DNA of 21,613 nucleotides from JAHEDH01 sp965364515 (lineage in GTDB: Bacteria > Actinomycetota > Acidimicrobiia > Spongiisociales > ZC4RG35): positions 1 to 21,613 of the forward strand of contig CBDTXZ010000036.1 in NCBI GenBank assembly GCA_965364515.1, read 5' to 3'. The translations under genes were made by a program, and so were the position numbers. The notes beneath the pieces are model-generated. The model was not told the origin of the DNA. It worked only from the letters and a program-made list of their open reading frames with translations, and searched no databases. Below, piece by piece: positions 13,866 to 21,569 of this stretch; within the stretch, counting starts at the first letter, position 1, and every line of letters starts with the position of its first letter.

Positions 13866-15269
13866 TCAGTCCGTGACCCGCTTCGCCTCGTGCCACAACG
13901 CATTCAGCTGGTCGAGATCGAGTGATTCGAGATCGCCAGTCGCCTCCATCTGACGGAATCTGCGGTCGAACCTCGTCGCTGCGGCCTGAAGGGCAGATTC
14001 GGGATCCGCGTCGAGATGGCGCGCCAGGTTGACAATCGAGAAGAGAACGTCGCCGAGCTCGCGGCGCCGCTCATCATGGGACTCGGCGCGGTCCAACTCT
14101 GCGAGCTCATCGTCCACCGCACCCCGCACCCCCGACACATCAGGCCAGTCGAACCCGACCTTGGCGGCCCTCCTGCCGAGTTCCATCGCCCGGGAGAGCC
14201 CCGGCATGGCGGAGATACCCTCGAGCAGGGACGACCGCTCCGCGCCTCGTTCGGCTTCCTTGATCTGGTCCCAATTGCGCCTGACCGTGTCGGCGTCATC
14301 GGCCTCGACGCTCCCGAAGACGTGGGGGTGTCTGCGCACCATCTTCGTCCTGAGCGTGTGAGCAACGTCGGAGATACCAAAGGCGCCGTCGTCCTCGGCG
14401 ATGACGGCATGAAACAGCACCTGCAGCAGCAGGTCGCCGAGCTCGTCCTCGACCTCTGCGTAGGCGCCGAGCTCGTCCGCCTCCGCTTCGATCAGGTCGT
14501 TGAGCGCCTCGACCAGCTCGTAGGTCTCCTCGATCAGATACCGCAACAGACTCTCGTGGGTCTGCTTGCGATCCCACGGGCATTCGTCACGCAGTCGGCG
14601 CATCATCGCGACGGCCCCGACGATTCCGTTCGGGTGAGGCGGCACGTAGATAGACGTCCGGAATCCTGCGAGTCCGGCAGGTGCCAGTGCCGGTGATCCG
14701 GTCCACACGGTCTCGTCCGACGCGCCCAGTCCCGACAGCACGGTGATCTCGAGCTCATCAGGGGCAGTCCGGTCGATCAGCGCCGCCACATCGGCGAGAA
14801 CGGCAGGATCGTCGACCTGGCCGATGACAGTGGGGACGGAGAAGGTGGGGGCGATCGGCAGGTCGTGAGCGTTCAGGAGCTGAAAACCGTCGGCGAGCGG
14901 ATCGACGCCGACGGTGTGGAGCATCAGATCCAGAAAGGACTCCGCAGGGTGAACGGTGACCGATGCCCGCTCGAGCAGCTTCCCGACGGCGAGCTCGCCA
15001 ACCATCGGTGACCCGGGGACTGCATAGACAACGGGGGAATCGGCGGCGAGCACCCGCTCGACGATCGACTCATAGGTGGCGTCGAACGTCTCGTGCCGGT
15101 CATAGAGATCGTCACAGAACACCACCGGGCGCCGTTCGGCGAGCTGGGCCGCGGCAGGGTGATGGCGAGTTCGCGCGATGACGGTGCGCTCGGGATCCGT
15201 CAACAACTCCAGCGTCGGCGCCGGAACCCGAGCCAGATCGCCTGGGCCGAGACCGACGATGTCGATCAT
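13866..15269 (-). CDS. mazG: Tetrapyrrole-methylase-like domain fused to MazG nucleotide pyrophosphohydrolase
   Basis: A 467-residue two-part protein of the YabN type. Residues 1-210 form a TP-methylase-like domain (IVGLGPGDLARVP at 4-16; YAVPGSPMVGE at 82-92) whose reaction in these fusions is unknown. Residues 218-467 are MazG, which hydrolyses (d)NTPs to the monophosphate and pyrophosphate, cleaning the nucleotide pool and lowering (p)ppGpp levels in some species. The first MazG repeat has the magnesium motif EETYE (247-251) plus EDELGD (274-279); the second keeps DELAELD and RRELGD (about 387-407). CPWDRKQTHESL (230-241) is the usual MazG entry motif. The ATG at 15269 overlaps the lipoprotein stop by ATGA; an upstream extension would only read through that gene. 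It lies 61 bp before eno. Confidence 0.93.
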   Translation of the reverse strand: MIDIVGLGPGDLARVPAPTLELLTDPERTVIARTRHHPAAAQLAERRPVVFCDDLYDRHETFDATYESIVERVLAADSPVVYAVPGSPMVGELAVGKLLERASVTVHPAESFLDLMLHTVGVDPLADGFQLLNAHDLPIAPTFSVPTVIGQVDDPAVLADVAALIDRTAPDELEITVLSGLGASDETVWTGSPALAPAGLAGFRTSIYVPPHPNGIVGAVAMMRRLRDECPWDRKQTHESLLRYLIEETYELVEALNDLIEAEADELGAYAEVEDELGDLLLQVLFHAVIAEDDGAFGISDVAHTLRTKMVRRHPHVFGSVEADDADTVRRNWDQIKEAERGAERSSLLEGISAMPGLSRAMELGRRAAKVGFDWPDVSGVRGAVDDELAELDRAESHDERRRELGDVLFSIVNLARHLDADPESALQAAATRFDRRFRQMEATGDLESLDLDQLNALWHEAKRVTD

Positions 15270-16201
15270 GCCGGTGGCGTCACACCGGGCGTCGGCGAGG
15301 CGACCCAGGAGCCGTATTCGGGCTCCACCGAGACATCCGCCTCGGCGACAACGCCGAGCAACCACTGCTCGACGAGCGGAGTGCCGCGGGTCGAGTTGAT
15401 CACGGTCTCGGCGTTTTCGCGAACCACATCGAGGTCGACGTCCGGTTCGGTCCTCTCGCTGACGAGGATGATGTGCCATCCGAAGGATGATCGGACCGGC
15501 TCGGATGCAACGCCGATCTCGGCTTCGAAGGCGCCCTGGGCGAATTCTGGGACGAAGCTCCCCAGCGTGGTGCACCCGAGCTCTCCACCGTCCGGCCCCG
15601 AGGGCCCTGTGGAGACGTCCATCGCCACGTCTGCGAAGTCCTCACCGGCCTGAACCCGCTCGAGGGCGGCCTGGGCGTCTTCTTCGGTCTCCAGGAGGAT
15701 GTGCGAGGTACACGCGTTCGTCTCGCCTCGGATCGTCTCGTTGACGAAGGCATCGATGTCTTCTTCCGACACCGGGCCCTCCGCCTCGAGCAGAACGTCC
15801 TCGACGGCGTCTGCGACCAACTGCTGGTGGGCGATTCGGCGCACCCGCTCGTCGGTGAAGCCGTTCTGTGCGAGGAAGTCTTCGTAGACGCCCTGAGTCT
15901 CGACCGAAGCTTGCAGCTCGGCCCGTCGCTCCTCGATCTCGTCTTCGGTGAAGGTGATGCCGAAATCGGACTCGGCCCGGGCGATCACGATCACCTCGAC
16001 GATCGTGTTGGTCAGATCCTGGGCGAATTGCGTCTTGTCGACTGCGCCGCTGGACACGGAGAGCTCTTCGACGAGTTGCTCGTCGATCTCGAACGAGTAG
16101 AGGTCGCCGTCGTCGACGGTGGCCACCACCTGGCTGCCACCTCCACATGCGGAGAGCACGATCGCTGACGCGGCGAGAAGAGAAAAGAATCGGGAGCGCA
16201 A
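15266..16201 (-). CDS. Parvulin-type peptidyl-prolyl isomerase lipoprotein (SurA/PrsA-like)
   Basis: About 311 residues. The N-terminus MRSRFFSLLAASAIVLSAC is a lipoprotein signal with lipobox LSAC, so the mature protein would be anchored through C19 outside the membrane. A SurA N-like helical region follows (about 30-145). The parvulin domain (about 160-250) has TSHILLETEEDAQAALERVQAGEDFADVA, GPDGGELG and SSFGWHIILV. PrsA/SurA proteins help exported proteins fold. Two cysteines in the parvulin domain (C164 and C210) are unusual. The TTG at 16201 is chosen because it has CCGAGG six bases upstream; TTG at 16228 gives nine more residues but has no ribosome-binding site and lies close to a predicted promoter. 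The gene overlaps mazG by ATGA. Confidence 0.88.
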   Translation of the reverse strand: MRSRFFSLLAASAIVLSACGGGSQVVATVDDGDLYSFEIDEQLVEELSVSSGAVDKTQFAQDLTNTIVEVIVIARAESDFGITFTEDEIEERRAELQASVETQGVYEDFLAQNGFTDERVRRIAHQQLVADAVEDVLLEAEGPVSEEDIDAFVNETIRGETNACTSHILLETEEDAQAALERVQAGEDFADVAMDVSTGPSGPDGGELGCTTLGSFVPEFAQGAFEAEIGVASEPVRSSFGWHIILVSERTEPDVDLDVVRENAETVINSTRGTPLVEQWLLGVVAEADVSVEPEYGSWVASPTPGVTPPA

Positions 16202-16233
16202 GGAAAACCTCGGGGTATTGGGGTGCAATCGAC

Positions 16234-16264
16234 ATCGTACTGCGGCTCACCACTTGCGAGACAA
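16234..16264 (-). promoter_or_regulatory. Candidate promoter for the parvulin lipoprotein-mazG operon
   Basis: On the minus strand, TTGTCT (16264-16259) and TACGAT (16239-16234) resemble -35 and -10 elements with a 19-bp spacer, slightly long. Transcription would start near 16227, which favours the TTG at 16201 as the start codon. Confidence 0.35.
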
Positions 16265-16268
16265 TCGA

Positions 16269-16317
16269 GCCGGCCGCATGCCGCATGCCGCATAGCGCAC
16301 GGCGAGCGGCGCAATGC
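16269..16317. repeat. Tandem 7-bp repeat island 3
   Basis: Seven heptads in phase between mfd and the lipoprotein gene. GCATGCC occurs twice, followed by GCATAGC, GCACGGC, GAGCGGC and GCAATGC, so every unit starts with G and ends with C. The period matches islands 1 and 2 near the left edge although the core sequence differs. It lies 3 bp beyond the mfd stop codon. Confidence 0.65.
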
Positions 16318-16319
16318 CT

Positions 16320-19300
16320 TCAGCTCTGAGGCCACATCTTCGCCAGGAACTCCAACACACCGGAGAGCAACGGTGACGGGGATGGGATGAAGATCGTCGC
16401 CTCCCTGGCGTTGAGCACCGATCCGCGGGAGATCCGCTTCAGTCGGATCTCCTGGGAGTCGGTGAGGTCGACCGGGCCGAGCCTGACCTCGTTGCGAAGT
16501 TTCACGATCTCGGTCAAGCCGATCCGCAGCGCTTCGACCCGAAGCCTGGCGATGTCGATCAAGGTCTGGGCCTCCAACGGCACCTCCCCGTATCGGTCCG
16601 CCCATTCGGCCGCCACCTCGTCGGCTTCCTGGTGGCTGGTGGCGAGTGCGAGACGTCGGTACGCCTCGAGCCGAAGCTGCTGCTCGGGGATGTAGTCGTC
16701 GGGGATGTGTGCATCGATCGGGAGGTCGATGCGGATCTCGGGAGTCTCCTCTCCGATCTCGCGACCCTCCAACTTGCCCACGGCCTCGGCGACCAGCTCG
16801 GCGTAGAGCTCGAACCCGACTGCGGCGATGTGGCCCGACTGGACCTCACCCAACATCGAACCGGCGCCCCGGATCTCGAGATCCTTGACCGCCAGCTCGA
16901 ACCCCGATCCCAGGTCGGTGGCCTCCCCGATCGCTTCGAGCCGACGATGCGCCTCCTCGGTGAGCGACTGATCGGTGGGATGGAAGAGGTAGGCATAGGC
17001 CCGCTGGTTGCTGCGGCCCACCCGTCCACGGAGCTGATAGAGCTGGCCGAGACCGAGCAGATCGGCTCGTTCCACGATCAGGGTGTTGACCTGCGGGAGA
17101 TCGAGACCGGATTCGATGATGGTGGTCGCCACCATCACGTCGTACTCGCGGTTCCAGAAGTCGAGCATCACCTGCTCGAGCTGACCCTCGGACATCTTCC
17201 CGTGAGCGGTCACATACCGGGCGTCGGGCACGAGCTGACGGAGCTTCTCGACGGTTCTATCGATCGACTGGACCCGGTTGTGCACGTAGAAGATCTGACC
17301 GTCGCGCAGCATCTCGCGTCTGATGGCCGCTGCTACGGAGCTCTCGTCGAACGGGCCGACGTAGGTGAGGATGGGATGTCGCTCCTCGGGTGCCGTGCGG
17401 ATCTGGCTCACCTCGCGCACACCGGTGAGCGCCATTTCGAGCGTCCTGGGTATCGGCGTCGCGGTCAGGGTCAGCACGTCGACTCCCACCCGGATCCGCT
17501 TGATCTTGTCCTTGGCGGCGACCCCGAATCGCTGCTCCTCGTCGACGACGAGCAGCCCCAGCTCCTTGAACTCGATGTCCTCGGACAGCAGCCGGTGCGT
17601 GCCGATCACCACATCGACCTCGCCGGTCTTGAGCTTGGCGACGACTTCCTTGGCCTCCTTCGCCGTGAGGAACCGCGACAGCATCGCCACCTCGATCGGA
17701 TAGGGAGCGAACCGGTCCGAGAACGTCTGGAAGTGCTGTTGGGCGAGGAGCGTCGTCGGGCACAACACGGCCACCTGCTTTCCAGCCGTTGCCGCCTTGA
17801 ACGCCGCCCGAATGGCCACTTCGGTCTTGCCGAAGCCGACGTCTCCGAACACGAGCCGGTCCATCGGCTTGTCGTCCTCCATGTCGGCCTTGACCTCTGA
17901 GATCGACGCGAGCTGATCGACTGTCTCCTCGAAGGGGAACGAGCCCTCCATCTCCCGCTGCCATGGGGTGTCCGGCGGATACGCATGACCGGTTGCTGCG
18001 GCACGAGCGCGATGGAGTCGGACCACTTCTTGTGCAACTGCGGCCACTTCCTTGCGGACTCTGGCCTTCGTCTCGGACCAGTCTTTTCCGCCCATCCTCG
18101 ACACCCTCGGCGCCTCGCCACCCGTGTACTTGCTGACAGCAGCGAGCTGGTCCGTCGGGACATAGAGCTTGTCATTTCCTGCGTACGCCACGATCAGGTA
18201 GTCGCGTTCGACCCCCGCCATGGTCCGGCTGACCAGACCTTCGAAGCGTCCGATGCCGTGTTTGAAGTGGACGACATAGTCGCCTTTCTTCAGATCCCGA
18301 TACTCGGCTCCGACGTCCTTGCGCCGCCTGCCGGTGGAGCGACGGTGTGACCGACGGCGACCGGCGATCTCCTGTTCACCGAGGACCGCAACGCCGACTT
18401 CCGGAGCAACGAACCCCTTGTGGATCCCGGTCGGGATCACGACCCCTCCGTTGGGAGGAGATTCCGAAGACGCCGAGAGCACCAATCCGCTCTCTGACAG
18501 AACGCGGACGACGCGATCGGCTGCGGCCGTCCCGTCCATCGCGACGACGACCGACGTCTTCGCTGCGATGAGGCGTTGGAGCCCGGCGGCCACCGACTCG
18601 GGGTCCCCCGGAGTTGCGTCGAGGCTCCTGATGGTGAGCGTCTCGTCCGCCGGCGAGGCCGCCATGGTCGGCATCTCGACCGTTGGTCGGGTGGCGAGAG
18701 CGTCCGCGAGATCCATGAACAGTGGCGGGTGCTCACCCGCCTCAGGAGCGCCTTCACCCCATGTCGGCGCCAAGGCCGCAGCGAGTTCGGACTCCTCGTC
18801 TGCGAGATCGGCGGCACGCGAGATGGCGCGGCCCGGCTCCGCCACCACCACCGTCACTCCGTCGGGGAGCTCGTCCATCAGAGATCTCGGTTGCGACAGC
18901 CATGGCATCCAGGATTCCATTCCGCCGAACTGCTGCCGCTCGGCCAGCCGGTCCCAGACCGAGGCGTTCCATGGGTCGGAGCTGAGGAGATGCCGGGCCC
19001 GTTCTGCGAGCTCGTCGGAATCGATCCGGAACTCTCGAGCCGGGAACGCGACCATCTGCTCGACGGGGTCCGAGGATCGCTGGTCGCCGGTCGAGAACGT
19101 ACGGAGGTCGTCGACCGCGTCACCCCAGAAGTCGATTCGGACCGGCTCGTGACCCTGTGCCGGGAACACATCGACGATTCCGCCGCGAACGGCGACTTCT
19201 CCGCGTCCTTCGACCCGGTCGGTTCGTTGGTATCCCATTGCAGCCAGCCTTCGCACCAGATCGGTGATCTCGACCTCGTCGTGACGTGACACCACGACCG

Positions 19301-19682
19301 GCGTCGGGTCACTCGGCGACGAACGCTGAACGACGGCCCGAACCGAGGCGACCACGACGGTGCCGGCATCCGCCTGAATCAGGCGATGGCGGGCCTCGGC
19401 CCGTCTCGCCATCGTCGAGGCGTTCGGTGAGATGTGTTCGAACGGCAGGATCTCCCAGGCGGGCATGAGGACCACGTCCTCGATGAAGAGCCCGAGGTCG
19501 TCGGCCAGCTCCTCGGCATCACGCTCCCCCGGCACGACGGCGAGCAACGGCCCCCCGAGTTTGCGGGCCAGGCCGGCAACGGCGAATGCCCGCGCCCCGG
19601 CGGACACCACCCACCGGCCGGGGAGCGGTGGGAAGTGCTGGGCGCGCCAGCGATCGACGAGTGCAGCGAGCGGTGCGGACAT
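16320..19682 (-). CDS. mfd: Transcription-repair coupling factor
   Basis: A 1120-residue cytoplasmic DNA translocase that removes RNA polymerase stalled at lesions and recruits UvrA. The N-terminal UvrB-like region spans about 1-330 (PAWEILPFEHISPNASTMARR at 74-94; GEVAVRGGIVDVFPA at 161-175). The RNA-polymerase-interacting CarD-like domain follows at about 460-530 (KKGDYVVHFKHGIGRFEGL). The RecG-like motor has Walker A GDVGFGKTEVA (613-623), the DEEQ box at 714-717 and TATPIPRTLEMAL (740-752), and the C-terminal regulatory domain ends the protein. A very basic linker (441-455, GRRRSHRRSTGRRRK) precedes the CarD-like domain. The ATG at 19682 has no nearby ribosome-binding site but has a -10-like TACGAT nine bases upstream, so the mRNA may be leaderless. 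Length and motifs are normal. Confidence 0.97.
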   Translation of the reverse strand: MSAPLAALVDRWRAQHFPPLPGRWVVSAGARAFAVAGLARKLGGPLLAVVPGERDAEELADDLGLFIEDVVLMPAWEILPFEHISPNASTMARRAEARHRLIQADAGTVVVASVRAVVQRSSPSDPTPVVVSRHDEVEITDLVRRLAAMGYQRTDRVEGRGEVAVRGGIVDVFPAQGHEPVRIDFWGDAVDDLRTFSTGDQRSSDPVEQMVAFPAREFRIDSDELAERARHLLSSDPWNASVWDRLAERQQFGGMESWMPWLSQPRSLMDELPDGVTVVVAEPGRAISRAADLADEESELAAALAPTWGEGAPEAGEHPPLFMDLADALATRPTVEMPTMAASPADETLTIRSLDATPGDPESVAAGLQRLIAAKTSVVVAMDGTAAADRVVRVLSESGLVLSASSESPPNGGVVIPTGIHKGFVAPEVGVAVLGEQEIAGRRRSHRRSTGRRRKDVGAEYRDLKKGDYVVHFKHGIGRFEGLVSRTMAGVERDYLIVAYAGNDKLYVPTDQLAAVSKYTGGEAPRVSRMGGKDWSETKARVRKEVAAVAQEVVRLHRARAAATGHAYPPDTPWQREMEGSFPFEETVDQLASISEVKADMEDDKPMDRLVFGDVGFGKTEVAIRAAFKAATAGKQVAVLCPTTLLAQQHFQTFSDRFAPYPIEVAMLSRFLTAKEAKEVVAKLKTGEVDVVIGTHRLLSEDIEFKELGLLVVDEEQRFGVAAKDKIKRIRVGVDVLTLTATPIPRTLEMALTGVREVSQIRTAPEERHPILTYVGPFDESSVAAAIRREMLRDGQIFYVHNRVQSIDRTVEKLRQLVPDARYVTAHGKMSEGQLEQVMLDFWNREYDVMVATTIIESGLDLPQVNTLIVERADLLGLGQLYQLRGRVGRSNQRAYAYLFHPTDQSLTEEAHRRLEAIGEATDLGSGFELAVKDLEIRGAGSMLGEVQSGHIAAVGFELYAELVAEAVGKLEGREIGEETPEIRIDLPIDAHIPDDYIPEQQLRLEAYRRLALATSHQEADEVAAEWADRYGEVPLEAQTLIDIARLRVEALRIGLTEIVKLRNEVRLGPVDLTDSQEIRLKRISRGSVLNAREATIFIPSPSPLLSGVLEFLAKMWPQS

Positions 19683-19691
19683 GCGACCGAG

Positions 19692-19697
19692 ATCGTA
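19692..19697 (-). promoter_or_regulatory. Candidate -10 element for a leaderless mfd transcript
   Basis: TACGAT fits the actinobacterial TANNNT -10 pattern and ends nine bases before the mfd ATG, where no ribosome-binding site is seen; the nearest GACGAGG is more than 20 bases away. No good -35 is visible, so this is tentative. Confidence 0.3.
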
Positions 19698-19726
19698 GGC
19701 ACGCCTCGTCGCGATGCTTCATCGGG

Positions 19727-20563
19727 TCAGTCGGTGGTCTCCTTCACGCCAATGACCTTCCGGTTCTGCCGACGGTCGAAGCCGAGCCGGCCACGAGTCA
19801 GAGCGACGACCACGAGGGCGCCGACCAGGTACGCCAGTCCCATGGCGACGTCTGTGGTGCCGTGGGTCTCCTCCGACAGGAGGATGAGATGGTCCTGTGC
19901 CGGTGTGAAACTCGCATGGAGCAGAATCGCCATGAGGGTGCTGCCAGTCCGGTTGAAGACCCAGGTGTAGAAGAACGCCAGAACCAACGGGACCACGAAA
20001 CCGACCGGGCCGTACAGCGGGACGTGCCACACACCCCAGATCAGCCCGAGTACCAGGGTGGCCGTCAGGGGACTGAACCTCTCCTGGAGTCTCGGCAACG
20101 CAAACCCGCGCCAGCCGGGCTCTTCCTGCGCCCCGAGGAAGAACAGTGTGAGCACGAAGGTCCCGGCGTACGGGACGACCCGATCGCCGAGCAGGGACCA
20201 CTCCACCTCCTCACCCAGCACGACGAGCGCGAGGTTCGCGGACGCCATGACCACCGCCGGAAGACCGAGCGCGTACAGCCAGTACCGAGCGGGAACACGC
20301 CAGTGCAGGATCGATCGCACCCAGGCACGGATCGAACCGCCGGTGGCGCGGAGCACTGCAAGAGCTGCGAGTGCAGGACCGAAACCGCCGAGGACGAACA
20401 TGGCTGCTCCCAGCACCGACTCGTCCCCACCCAGCAGGGAGGACACGAGCCACAGGCCCCAGGAGATCCCGTATGCCATCGCGACGAACGCGATCACAGG
20501 CCGCGCCGCGATCCAGCCTGGTTCTTCGAGCTTCTCTCGTTCGACCGTCTCTACAGCTGACAC
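19727..20563 (-). CDS. CPBP-family intramembrane metalloprotease (CAAX protease/Abi)
   Basis: A 278-residue multi-pass membrane protein with about seven or eight hydrophobic segments. The active-site motifs of the CPBP (Abi/Rce1-like) family are present: EEPGWRGFALPRL with E147, E148 and R152; GLIWGVWHVPLYGP with H180; and ILLHASFTPA with H216. Family members are glutamate-dependent intramembrane proteases; bacterial ones are variously linked to bacteriocin self-immunity or protein processing, but most have no known substrate, and no bacteriocin gene is visible here. The GTG at 20563 is chosen because GAGGAG lies six bases upstream; the frame also opens at GTG 20587. It sits 44 bp upstream of mfd on the same strand. 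Confidence 0.88.
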   Translation of the reverse strand: MSAVETVEREKLEEPGWIAARPVIAFVAMAYGISWGLWLVSSLLGGDESVLGAAMFVLGGFGPALAALAVLRATGGSIRAWVRSILHWRVPARYWLYALGLPAVVMASANLALVVLGEEVEWSLLGDRVVPYAGTFVLTLFFLGAQEEPGWRGFALPRLQERFSPLTATLVLGLIWGVWHVPLYGPVGFVVPLVLAFFYTWVFNRTGSTLMAILLHASFTPAQDHLILLSEETHGTTDVAMGLAYLVGALVVVALTRGRLGFDRRQNRKVIGVKETTD

Positions 20564-20631
20564 CGGGCACTCCTCGTCTGGACACACAAACTCCAGCGTC
20601 GGGAATCGTCGCCCGGGCCGACAGGGTCGAA

Positions 20632-20652
20632 CGTCCGGGGGTGACCCCGACG
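20632..20652 (-). terminator. Hairpin after the thioesterase pair
   Basis: An 8-bp GC-rich stem with a single-base bulge (CGGGG/CCCCG extended by CGT/ACG) and a 4-base loop lies 11 bases beyond the thioesterase stop. It has no T-run on the minus strand. It could be a weak terminator separating the thioesterases from the protease gene. The rest of the gap 20564-20663 shows nothing else. Confidence 0.3.
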
Positions 20653-20663
20653 GAGGTCAGGTC

Positions 20664-21116
20664 TCAACCGGTGACGTACGTTCCGGTACCGGTGGCGAGC
20701 AGCGTCCGCTGCTCGTTCGAGAACTCCATCCGTGTCACGGCGAGCCGGCGTCCGGATCGCATGACGGTGCCGGTTGCGGTGAAGCGCTCACCCAGCCCTG
20801 GTCGGAGATAGTCGATTCGAAGGTCGACCGTGCCGAACTTCACGAAGACCTCGAGGATCGCGTCGAGGGTGTCGAGCTCACGCTCGAACACCAGCGCAGA
20901 GAGCGCCGAGAGGCCTCCCACGACATCGAGGATCGATGACACGACGCCCCCGTGGAGGATCCCGCTCGCCGGGTTGTTCGTGAGCTCTTCACGGTGAGCG
21001 ACCTCCATTCCCGCTCCGGTGGGCGACATCGACTCGAGCGTGACGCCGATGACGCGATTGAACGGGATGCCGTCGGAGATCGGCTTCACGAGCTCGAGCG
21101 CCAGTTCGGGCGTCAC
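20664..21116 (-). CDS. PaaI-type hotdog-fold acyl-CoA thioesterase
   Basis: A 150-residue single-domain hotdog protein. These enzymes hydrolyse acyl-CoA or aryl-CoA thioesters in the cytoplasm. The loop NNPASGILHGGVVSSILDVVGG (47-68) carries the HGG motif (H55) and the usual acidic residue, D64, in the central helix. The strand LRIDYLRPG and the end TLLATGTGTYV are also typical. The GTG at 21116 overlaps the stop of the next thioesterase gene as GTGA; the frame stays open far upstream, but that part only shadows the neighbour in another frame. The substrate is not predictable. Confidence 0.87.
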   Translation of the reverse strand: MTPELALELVKPISDGIPFNRVIGVTLESMSPTGAGMEVAHREELTNNPASGILHGGVVSSILDVVGGLSALSALVFERELDTLDAILEVFVKFGTVDLRIDYLRPGLGERFTATGTVMRSGRRLAVTRMEFSNEQRTLLATGTGTYVTG

Positions 21117-21535
21117 CGTGACCCCAGCAAGGCGTAGCTGCCCGTGGCGTGAGCGACCTTCCGGCTCTCGCTTCCCTCGACCCAGACGCGCACCTCGCCG
21201 AAGATGCGGGCGCGACCTGCTCGAATCAGCTCTGCTCGAGCGAGCAGATCTCCGCCCACGGCAGGACGCAGGAACGTGATGTGCAGATCCGACGTGACCG
21301 CCATGGGTTCGAGCCCGACGACGGTGAACGAGAGATACCACAGTGCCGAGTCACAGATCGTGAACTGGGTGGGTCCGCTGATGAAGCCACCGGGTCGATC
21401 GAGCGACGGGTCGTAGGTCCATCTGGCAACCGCGAACCCCTCGCCGATCTCGACGCATCGGTATCCGTCGGCGGACGCAGCAGGGTACGTCTCTGCCACC
21501 AGTTCGTTCACCTGGCCGACTGTCGGTATTGGCAT
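21113..21535 (-). CDS. Second hotdog-fold thioesterase-like protein
   Basis: A 140-residue protein of the same broad family. The region RPGGFISGPTQFTICDSALWYLSF (about 47-70) corresponds to the HGG loop and central helix; the helix Asp (D62) is kept, but the HGG is replaced by SGP. LHITFLRPAVGGDLLARAELIRAGR (about 84-108) is the standard hotdog strand region. The missing His may mean a different substrate, or a structural partner of the downstream thioesterase, whose gene it overlaps by 4 bases. The ATG at 21535 is preferred; there is no strong ribosome-binding site, and a longer frame to 21604 would overlap the divergent gene at the right edge. Confidence 0.8.
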   Translation of the reverse strand: MPIPTVGQVNELVAETYPAASADGYRCVEIGEGFAVARWTYDPSLDRPGGFISGPTQFTICDSALWYLSFTVVGLEPMAVTSDLHITFLRPAVGGDLLARAELIRAGRARIFGEVRVWVEGSESRKVAHATGSYALLGSR

Positions 21536-21542
21536 CTCTGCG

Positions 21543-21548
21543 TATGAT
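21543..21548 (+). promoter_or_regulatory. Candidate -10 box for the right-edge gene
   Basis: TATGAT on the plus strand lies 21 bases upstream of the GTG start at 21570, with AGGAGG between them. No clear -35 is seen. It sits within the 34-bp gap between divergent genes, so the two promoters must overlap the neighbouring coding starts. Confidence 0.45.
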
Positions 21549-21569
21549 GACAGCGACCCAGGAGGTCGT

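Noticed and set aside
19727..20563. CPBP protease considered as an immunity protein of a bacteriocin or abortive-infection system
   Set aside because: No small leader-peptide gene, export system or phage-defence partner lies next to it; neighbours are mfd and thioesterases.
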